Source: Bacteroidales bacterium UBA1216 (GTDB lineage Bacteria > Bacteroidota > Bacteroidia > Bacteroidales > Paludibacteraceae). Taken from it: DNA of 15,290 nucleotides. The translations under genes and the position numbers were made by a program. The stretch is taken from contig DBXI01000048.1 in NCBI GenBank assembly GCA_002309255.1, positions 1 to 15,290 of the forward strand, given 5' to 3'. Below, piece by piece: positions 1 through 4,625 of the stretch (positions within the stretch are counted from its first letter, which is position 1; every line of letters starts with the position of its first letter). Below the pieces are notes generated by a model. That model did no database searches. It was not told where the DNA came from and saw nothing but the letters and a program-made list of their open reading frames with translations.

Positions 1-18
1 TAAAATTTAAAGGGTTAA

Positions 19-534
19 TTATTTCCATTTATTTCTTAACTGAGTCATCCGATGCGTCCAGGGCTTGAGAGATTCTATATTTTCGCTATTATTCAAGGGA
101 TAGTAGCCGTTGGTTATATACATGGATTCATATCGTTTAGCCTCATCATCTGAAGCATAATAGCCCCACTCCAAATACGCATGATCAGTCATCATTTGAT
201 TGACTATATTTGAACATTCCTCATCGGATTGTGACTGATTGCACAACAACGCACGCAGAGTACGCCGTAATGTAGACGTTCGGAATGTTTGGCGACTACT
301 GCGTGGCAGATGGTTACGCAAACGATTTTTTGCATTGGCTGCTTTTCCTACGTATAGAGCATATAATTTTACGCCTTTCACCGTCATACTTTGAATAAGA
401 CTTACGTTTACTCCACCTTGAAGCACTATCTCAGGGATTACGTCAAACCACCATCTATATACAGCAGGTTTTGCATCAATTATATCCAGACTGATATCTC
501 TCACAAAACAGCCTCTATCTATTTTAAACTCCAT
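19..534 (-). CDS. GIY-YIG-like nuclease-fold protein, last gene of small-gene cluster
   Basis: The 171-aa protein carries what I read as a GIY-YIG endonuclease-like core. Residues 57-63 (LYALYVG) fit the two-part GIY/YIG strand motif. Arginines at 71 and 73 follow at the spacing of the family's catalytic arginine. STLRRTLRALL (87-97) resembles a helix found in one bacterial GIY-YIG subgroup. Glu136 is a candidate metal-binding acid, and PLNN (146-149) resembles the end of the fold. There is no extra DNA-binding domain, so any specificity would have to come from the N-terminal ~50 residues or from partners. It starts at ATG, 51 bp after the preceding gene, with a strong hairpin in the gap. It is the last of five same-strand small genes. 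Substrate and activity are unknown. The fold call rests on motif reading only. Confidence 0.6.
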   Translation of the reverse strand: MEFKIDRGCFVRDISLDIIDAKPAVYRWWFDVIPEIVLQGGVNVSLIQSMTVKGVKLYALYVGKAANAKNRLRNHLPRSSRQTFRTSTLRRTLRALLCNQSQSDEECSNIVNQMMTDHAYLEWGYYASDDEAKRYESMYITNGYYPLNNSENIESLKPWTHRMTQLRNKWK

Positions 535-550
535 ATTCTTTTCTATTGTA

Positions 551-578
551 GCGAGGAGGGAGTGGATTCCCTCCTCGC
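551..578 (-). other. Intergenic hairpin ahead of the GIY-YIG-like gene
   Basis: A perfect 11-bp inverted repeat (551-561 against 568-578) surrounds a 6-base loop. It lies between the stop of the 75-aa gene and the start of the nuclease-like gene. On the minus strand it is not followed by a T-run, so it does not look like a classical terminator. An RNA-stability, processing or attenuation role is possible. Its 3' arm ends about 16 bases before the ATG, where it could also limit translation of the last gene. Confidence 0.7.
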
Positions 579-585
579 AGAATAA

Positions 586-813
586 TCATTTGTTGTTTAC
601 AAATGCAATAAGTTTTTTTCCTAACTGTTGTACTGTCCAATCAGGGTCATACTTAAAACCTGCTTTTTCTGATAAAGCACGTAGCCCCGCTTTTACACTT
701 GGGTAGTTTGTGTCGCTGATTTCGATAGAGTTATCGCTATTCAGCCAAACAGTTACACCGCCGATAACGGCTTTTTCTTTGTAAGTTTTTGTTGTAACAA
801 CAGGAGTTGCCAT
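586..813 (-). CDS. Small hypothetical protein, 75 aa
   Basis: I do not recognise a named family. The N-terminal half (about residues 14-33) reads like a beta-hairpin: AVIGGVTVWL, then a turn SDNS, then IEIS. The C-terminal half (about 39-73) reads like two amphipathic helices, ending in TVQQLGKKLIAFVNNK. It has no signal peptide, membrane segment or cysteines, so it is probably a soluble cytoplasmic protein. It starts at ATG 813, about 110 bp after the end of the preceding paralogous gene and on the same strand, which suggests membership of the same transcription unit. No function can be proposed beyond that association. Confidence 0.75.
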   Translation of the reverse strand: MATPVVTTKTYKEKAVIGGVTVWLNSDNSIEISDTNYPSVKAGLRALSEKAGFKYDPDWTVQQLGKKLIAFVNNK

Positions 814-923
814 AATAAATATATTTAAAATCTTGCCTACTCTTTGTTGGATTTTCGGCCTTCTCCATTTTTAATGTTAAGCAGAGGAGTGTTCAAACTC
901 CCCAGCCCTGTTTGGACTACGAT

Positions 924-1241
924 TTATGCGCGACCTGCAGCGGAGATAGTACCGCTGTTGTCTGCCAACTCAGTGTCCTTTGCATTAGCAACCTGAACGC
1001 CAATACCGTACATCTCAGCAATCTTCTTCTCGAAGTTACCCACCTGCATGTTACCAACGATCTTCAGTTCGCCACCTGCCTTGCCTTCAGCGCGGATGGA
1101 TGCGAGCGTAGCGTCGTCGTCAGCAAAAGCGCCTTTGCAAGTTGCGCTCTTGTACACGCGCAGTGTAGCGCCAAATGCTTTCTTAAAATCGGCCTTCAAG
1201 GTCTTAACCTTCATGTTGCCTTTCAATGCAATGTCTGCCAT
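924..1241 (-). CDS. Two-repeat small protein, paralogue B (105 aa)
   Basis: This is a small soluble protein of unknown function. It is clearly paralogous to the product at 1328-1696: both share VKT..ADFKK.FGATL..YK, then ELKI...M.VG..EK....FG/YG....QV. Within the protein the unit repeats. The stretch LKGNMKVKTLKADFKKAFG followed by ATLRVYK matches LKIVGNMQVGNFEKKIAEMYG followed by IGVQVAN. This gives two beta-alpha-beta-like units of about 35 residues. The first unit is followed by an acidic ADDDATLASIR stretch. There is no signal peptide or membrane segment. It starts at ATG 1241, 86 bp after the paralogue's stop. I cannot name the family with confidence. The internal duplication suggests a pseudo-symmetric binding or scaffold protein. 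Confidence 0.8.
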   Translation of the reverse strand: MADIALKGNMKVKTLKADFKKAFGATLRVYKSATCKGAFADDDATLASIRAEGKAGGELKIVGNMQVGNFEKKIAEMYGIGVQVANAKDTELADNSGTISAAGRA

Positions 1242-1327
1242 AATGATTAGGATTTAATTAGTAAATAAATGATTATTTATTGCCCGCAAGATTAAGGACA
1301 GCAGGCAAGTCCTTTAGTTTCAAGTTG

Positions 1328-1696
1328 TCATTTGCTTTCTCCACGTGCAGCCTGACCGATGGTCAGCTTGTTGTCCACGCAGTACTCTCCCTTCGGGTCT
1401 TTGATCTGAACGGTCAGACCAAACGTTTTGTCGAAGAGTTTCTCGACATCGCCCACTTTCATAGAGGCTTTGATCTTCAACTCGTCTGCACCTTTGGTTT
1501 TCACATCCTTGGTGGTGCGTTTGTTCAGCGCTGCAAGCGTCATTTCGGGGTCAGCAAGCTGCGCACCTTTGTAGATGGCAAGTGTCGCGCCGAAAGTCTT
1601 CTTGAAGTCAGCGCAAACGGTTTTTACTTTCTTGTTCGGTGCCACAGCGAACTCGGCGTTCGTGAAGTGGTCTTTGATGTTGTTTAGAAGTCCCAT
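1328..1696 (-). CDS. Two-repeat small protein, paralogue A (122 aa)
   Basis: This is the longer of the two tandem paralogues. It has an N-terminal extension (MGLLNNIKDHF and following residues), then unit 1 (KKVKTVCADFKKTFGATLAIY), a DPEMTLAAL stretch, a lysine-rich linker, and unit 2 (LKIKASMKVGDVEKLFDKTFG, then LTVQIKD). KTFG occurs in both halves, followed by T..I, so the internal repeat is visible without an alignment program. It is probably soluble. It starts at ATG 1696. The 66-bp gap to the upstream gene holds a perfect tandem 18-bp repeat, which ends 13 bp before the start codon. Function is unknown. The tandem paralogy with 924-1241 implies duplication and divergence inside the cluster. 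Confidence 0.8.
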   Translation of the reverse strand: MGLLNNIKDHFTNAEFAVAPNKKVKTVCADFKKTFGATLAIYKGAQLADPEMTLAALNKRTTKDVKTKGADELKIKASMKVGDVEKLFDKTFGLTVQIKDPKGEYCVDNKLTIGQAARGESK

Positions 1697-1709
1697 GGTT
1701 TTGTGAGTT

Positions 1710-1745
1710 TTTATGTTAATAATATATTTTATGTTAATAATATAT
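1710..1745. repeat. Perfect tandem duplication of 18 bp
   Basis: The AT-only-but-one-G unit TTTATGTTAATAATATAT occurs twice with no gap (1710-1727 and 1728-1745) and no mismatch. It lies in the leader of paralogue A, between two genes of the cluster. Such a perfect copy suggests a recent slippage duplication. It could change spacing or translation of the downstream gene. Confidence 0.9.
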
Positions 1746-1762
1746 ATATTAGTTTCAAGTTT

Positions 1763-1924
1763 TCACTTGCGTTTCTTCCCTCCAGTGACGGCCGATAAAA
1801 CAGCCTGACCTATTTTACGTTCCAAGCCCTGCTTGGTCGTCGGTATGCCGGTTTTGCGGGCAATTTTGGTCTTCAGTCCGCTGATGCCCACGGCACGTTT
1901 GAGTGAGAAAGTCAATCCTTTCAT
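1763..1924 (-). CDS. Basic 53-aa protein, first gene of small-gene cluster
   Basis: The start is ATG 1924, about 20 bp after a textbook Bacteroidota -7 box. A longer reading frame extends upstream to 2170, but it would run through the promoter and is not credible. The protein is small and strongly basic, with MKGLTFSLKRAVGISGLK, then KIARKTGIPTTKQGLERKIG, and a GGKKRK tail. Lys/Arg richness and helix-like spacing fit a nucleic-acid- or membrane-associated small protein. The SLKRA.GI..LK...ARKTGIPTT pattern feels like a recurring small bacterial protein family, but I cannot name it. As promoter-proximal gene it probably heads the operon ending with the GIY-YIG-like protein. Confidence 0.7.
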   Translation of the reverse strand: MKGLTFSLKRAVGISGLKTKIARKTGIPTTKQGLERKIGQAVLSAVTGGKKRK

Positions 1925-1944
1925 TGTTATCTTGTTTTTGCTTG

Positions 1945-1976
1945 CAAAGTTACTGCTTTTTTCGAACATTTGCAAA
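1945..1976 (-). promoter_or_regulatory. Promoter of the small-gene cluster
   Basis: On the minus strand, TTTG (1976-1973), a 20-bp spacer and TAACTTTG (1952-1945) match the Bacteroidota housekeeping promoter. The start codon of the 53-aa gene (1924) lies 20 bp downstream, so the leader is very short. Confidence 0.8.
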
Positions 1977-2004
1977 GTCCTTGTTGGTCCTTTTGCGGTT
2001 GTAA

Positions 2005-2036
2005 TTTGCAAATGTGCTGAAAATATTGTATCTTTG
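2005..2036 (+). promoter_or_regulatory. Divergent promoter with no obvious large gene downstream
   Basis: TTTG (2005-2008), a 20-bp spacer and TATCTTTG (2029-2036) form a full Bacteroidota promoter on the plus strand. It is back-to-back with the small-cluster promoter. The only coding candidate it would serve is the 37-codon frame at 2060. Confidence 0.7.
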
Positions 2037-2059
2037 CAGCATTTCAGCGCATACAAAAA

Positions 2060-2173
2060 ATGCGGACAACTGATTGTTATCCGGCGAATGAGGTTGTAGG
2101 ATACCCTTGTAGTCAGATAATCAATGCAGTTGCCCGCTTGTGTATAATCAAACGCGGATTTGTTCCGCAATGA
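2060..2173 (+). CDS. Possible 37-aa peptide or leader ORF
   Basis: An ATG 23 bp after the -7 box opens a 37-codon frame: MRTTDCYPANEVVGYPCSQ, then IINAVARLCIIKRGFVPQ and a stop. The position right behind a strong promoter is the main support. It has three cysteines and no recognisable domain. It could be a real small peptide, the remnant of a longer gene, or a fortuitous frame inside a small RNA. No function is proposed. Confidence 0.35.
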   Translation: MRTTDCYPANEVVGYPCSQIINAVARLCIIKRGFVPQ

Positions 2174-2343
2174 AATAAATACACAACGTGCATCTGCCTC
2201 GACTTGCTATTGAACTACAAGTGAAACTTCCTACATTTCATTCGCTCAAATAACAAGCGTTAGCAAACGCTTAATTTGTTCAGTACGTCCTCCTGTTTAA
2301 CGTCAGTGAGTGACGTGCCCGCGTTTTACCCTGCGGGGAAGGG
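2174..2343. other. Non-coding stretch with inverted repeats
   Basis: I see no credible gene on either strand here. Two inverted repeats are present: AAGCGTT/AACGCTT (2255-2261 and 2266-2272, 4-base loop), followed on the plus strand by AATTTGTT, and ACGTCA/TGACGT (2300-2305 and 2311-2316). They could end the plus-strand transcript from 2036 and the minus-strand zeta-module transcript respectively. The T-runs are poor, so this is tentative. Confidence 0.4.
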
Positions 2344-2461
2344 TTATAGTACATTATTTATTATCGTTTCTGTCCATTGCGGCAGAGTAGATACATATTG
2401 TTTAGCAAGTTTTCCGTTAACCGTTCGGGCCAGCAATCACAATCAAAACTGGCTTTCTCAT
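2344..2461 (-). pseudogene. Zeta-toxin family kinase remnant with large internal deletion
   Basis: ATG 2461 overlaps the stop of the upstream small ORF (ATGA overlap). It opens with MRKPVLIVIAGPNG, the start and Walker A entry (GPNG, normally followed by SGK[ST]) of zeta-toxin/UDP-N-acetylglucosamine-kinase-like P-loop proteins. A stop follows immediately at 2417. In a shifted frame the sequence continues NGKLAKQYVSTLPQWTETII and NNVL, with a stop at 2344, which reads like the C-terminal end of such a protein. Roughly 150 or more internal residues are therefore missing. AACGG occurs on both sides of the join (AACGGTTAACGG), a possible deletion microhomology. The N-terminal assignment is solid as a P-loop start. 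The C-terminal assignment is inference. No active toxin can be made. Confidence 0.65.
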
Positions 2462-2613
2462 AAAGCTTGTACCATTTGTCGAATTTGTGCGAAATAAGCG
2501 GCATGTGCTTTCTCGTAACGCTCCTTGGCTTCTACTGCTACTTCATGCATCAACTGAGAAAGCTGCTCATCCGACGGCTCTTGGTCAATGTTTGTAAAAC
2601 GATAGTCGTTCAT
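2458..2613 (-). CDS. Small upstream ORF of the zeta-like module, putative partner (51 aa)
   Basis: A 51-codon frame starts at ATG 2613, 22 bp after a good promoter. It encodes an acidic N-terminus (MNDYRFTNIDQEPSDEQLSQ), then a helical Glu/Ala/Lys-rich stretch (LMHEVAVEAKERYEKAHAAY), ending FAQIRQMVQAL. It overlaps the toxin remnant by four bases, the usual translational coupling of a toxin-antitoxin pair. A short helical protein encoded just upstream of a zeta-type kinase is what an antitoxin or accessory partner would look like. It appears intact although its toxin is destroyed. The antitoxin role is inferred from position only. Confidence 0.6.
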   Translation of the reverse strand: MNDYRFTNIDQEPSDEQLSQLMHEVAVEAKERYEKAHAAYFAQIRQMVQAL

Positions 2614-2635
2614 ATACTATGCATGTTTCTGCCGA

Positions 2636-2667
2636 CAAAGATACAAAATATTTTTGATATTTGCAAG
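2636..2667 (-). promoter_or_regulatory. Promoter of the zeta-like module
   Basis: On the minus strand, CTTG (2667-2664), 20 bp and TATCTTTG (2643-2636) fit the Bacteroidota consensus, with one mismatch in the -33 box. It lies 22 bp ahead of the 51-aa ORF. Confidence 0.7.
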
Positions 2668-2712
2668 AGAAGGATACACATTTTTCAGGAATAAGTACAG
2701 AAAAATCTGTAT

Positions 2713-3777
2713 TTATCGGGAATTCCTGATTTTGCCTGTGAGTTGTGGCAAGAGTTCGGAGTCCAAATCCACCTCGCGATGGGACCAGAGGTTGAAAAGT
2801 TGTTCGCGGAGCGGGTCGCTGTCAGGATACGTGGCAACAAGTGAGTCACGCAACTGCCAGCTGCGCTGGCGGATAGCCGTGTATTCGTCCATAAAGGCAT
2901 TATAAGCCAGCATGTCGGCGGCACTGCGGGTGTCAAACGAGTCCGGACGGGCAGCGAGGGCGAGAATCTGTTCGCGCTCCTGTGCGATGTACGTATCGAC
3001 CTGCGCGATCATGGCGTCGTAGCGTTGCTGTTCGGCATGGCGTTCGTGCCATGCAAGATAGAAGAGCACGGCTGCTGCTGTCAGCAACAGGACGGAGAGC
3101 AGAACAGGTAGCAGACGGAAGAGGCGCAGGCGGCGGTTGTAGGCGAGGCGGAGAGAAGCGATGTTCGCATAACGGCCGTAACGGCAGCGGCGTGCCAGCA
3201 GGTGCTGCTCGGGTAATAGTAATGGAAGTATTCGCGCGAGCGCCTGTATATCCGCGCGTACATCATTAGGTACAGGCGTGAGCGTGGCATCGGTGGCAGA
3301 GAGGCCGAAGTCAATCAGTTTGACATTGGCACCATTGCGGGTGACAAGGATATTGTCGGCCTTGAGGTCGTGGTGAACGAGTTGCAGGCCGTGGGCGTAC
3401 TCCAGAGCGTCCATCAATTGAATGAACGCGCGCTCACGTGCGGCACGCGTGGGAGAGGTCTGCAACCATTCGCCCAAAGTCACGCCGTCAATCCACTCCT
3501 GCACAATGCAGCGGCCGACAGCCGGAACGTCCTCCAGACTGTAGGTGGCGGCAATGTTCGGATGGACGAGCTGAACGCCCAACTGAAACTCCTGTTCCTG
3601 CTGCAAGCGGTAATCGGTAAGAGCGGCATCAGCGGGCGCAAGTGCTTTGAGTAGGAACCTGCGGCCATAACGCTCGCCGGTATAAACGACGCTGTTGCGC
3701 CGCGTGTGCAGCAGTTGGATATTCTGCCACTCATGGCTGAACTGCTCCGGTGCTATGAATCCTGAATCGCTGGTCAT
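2713..3777 (-). CDS. Hanks-type Ser/Thr protein kinase with a transmembrane segment
   Basis: The predicted 354-aa protein starts at ATG 3777; an upstream in-frame GTG at 3795 is less likely. Kinase motifs are Lys44 (FLLKAL, ATP-binding), the catalytic loop HHDLKADN (135-142; Asp137 and Asn142), and DFG at 156-158. The stretch between DFG and the helix-F-like ADIQALARIL (175-184) is only about 16 residues, and no APE motif is visible. The activation segment is therefore strongly shortened. A C-terminal RRC..GRY pattern (196-203) resembles the last kinase helix. A hydrophobic segment near 219-242 should cross the inner membrane, placing about 110 charged, coiled-coil-like residues outside. The HTH-like gene lies upstream on the same strand, so the pair may be one signalling unit. 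Substrates are unknown. Confidence 0.85.
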   Translation of the reverse strand: MTSDSGFIAPEQFSHEWQNIQLLHTRRNSVVYTGERYGRRFLLKALAPADAALTDYRLQQEQEFQLGVQLVHPNIAATYSLEDVPAVGRCIVQEWIDGVTLGEWLQTSPTRAARERAFIQLMDALEYAHGLQLVHHDLKADNILVTRNGANVKLIDFGLSATDATLTPVPNDVRADIQALARILPLLLPEQHLLARRCRYGRYANIASLRLAYNRRLRLFRLLPVLLSVLLLTAAAVLFYLAWHERHAEQQRYDAMIAQVDTYIAQEREQILALAARPDSFDTRSAADMLAYNAFMDEYTAIRQRSWQLRDSLVATYPDSDPLREQLFNLWSHREVDLDSELLPQLTGKIRNSR

Positions 3778-3833
3778 GGAGTTTGACTTTCCCACATTGG
3801 CTTAATTAAACAAAAACCTATAAACCCCAAAAT

Positions 3834-3938
3834 GGCTGTTAGTCCTTCGGACTTTGTGTCTTGGTGCGCTATAGCCCCCATTCAAGCGTGCTTGATGAGG
3901 TCTCTATCACCCCAAAACACACACTGCGTGTAACAGCC
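3834..3938. repeat. Structured ~105-bp element bounded by 8-bp inverted repeats
   Basis: GGCTGTTA (3834-3841) and TAACAGCC (3931-3938) are perfect inverted ends. Inside are further pairings: AGTCC/GGACT (3841-3845 and 3849-3853), ATAG/CTAT, TCAAG/CTTGA around a CGTG loop, and ACAC/GTGT. The whole could fold into a branched RNA or cruciform on either strand. It contains no gene. It lies between the HTH-like and kinase genes, in the kinase leader. Ends and compact shape fit a small dispersed palindromic element or a structured RNA. The sequence looks to me like a family repeated in Bacteroidota genomes, which I cannot verify here. Confidence 0.6.
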
Positions 3939-3984
3939 CTTTCGGAAATAAACATAGAAAACATTTTCGAGGACAAATTAGAGT

Positions 3985-4584
3985 TCACGAATTAAATGAA
4001 TTTCGATGGTCAATATCAAGACGTGTGGCGGTAAGGATGCCGTTGCGGGAGCCGGCGACATATGAGGTCGGTTGTTCGCTGTCGCGGACGAGACGGTCGG
4101 CATATAGCGGTTTGCCGATAAGGAAACAAGCCGCCTCAAAGCGGTCACCTGTCTGCAACTTGGCGTTATGCGCCTCAATGACGGTGTAGGTATTGGCTCC
4201 TTCGTAGCGGAAGATACAACGGCGGTCGGGCAGCCAAGTGACCTCAACCAACTGTCCGGCACGGAGTTCGGCGCTGCGGACGCCTTCGCCGGCAAAGGTC
4301 TCGCTCTCCACATCCGTACGGGCGGCAAGCGATGCCAGATAGGCGTCCCAGTCGGTATAACCGAGGAACTGCGCCAAGAGGCTGAGCGTGGACAGGCGTG
4401 TCGTTTCCGCACCGGCTATGTATCCCCACAGGCGTTTGAGCGTGGTGGGGGATATATGTTCGTGCAGAAGCGTGCGCACTTCATTTGCAAGGAACTCAAA
4501 GTCGTAAGGCGTGCGCAGGTGGCGGTTGAGTTTGCGCTCAATGTCCTGACGCAGGCAGCGTATTTCCGGGGCGTTCTTGTTCAT
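3985..4584 (-). CDS. HTH-like N-terminal domain protein with C-terminal beta domain
   Basis: The predicted 199-aa protein starts at ATG 4584, 41 bp after the hflX stop; a GTG at 4614 is an alternative start. Residues ~8-82 (DIERKL, then TPYDFEFLANEV, SPTTLKRLWGYI, and TLSLLAQFLGYTDWDAYL) form a helical, HTH-like module of a type common in Bacteroidota and probably DNA-binding. The C-terminal ~100 residues read as an SH3-like beta barrel: AGQLVEVTWLPDRRCIFRYEG, then LQTGDRFEAACFLIGKPLY and YVAGSRNGI. It has no membrane segment. Its position upstream of a membrane kinase suggests that it may be the kinase's regulator or target. This is inference from order alone. Confidence 0.7.
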   Translation of the reverse strand: MNKNAPEIRCLRQDIERKLNRHLRTPYDFEFLANEVRTLLHEHISPTTLKRLWGYIAGAETTRLSTLSLLAQFLGYTDWDAYLASLAARTDVESETFAGEGVRSAELRAGQLVEVTWLPDRRCIFRYEGANTYTVIEAHNAKLQTGDRFEAACFLIGKPLYADRLVRDSEQPTSYVAGSRNGILTATRLDIDHRNSFNS

Positions 4585-4625
4585 GGCTTTATTGGATGGT
4601 GTTATCGGTATCACGACATATCGAA

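Noticed and set aside
884..904. Possible terminator between the two-repeat protein B and the 75-aa gene
   Set aside because: Only a 5-bp clean stem (GGAGT/ACTCC) and no T-run, too weak to claim.
1925..2170. Long upstream extension of the basic 53-aa protein
   Set aside because: It would cross both promoters at 1945-2036. Its residues look non-coding, with many Cys, Ile and Tyr.
2276..2694. Plus-strand frames over the zeta-like module
   Set aside because: Cys-rich translations without domains. The opposite strand has a promoter and recognisable coding content.
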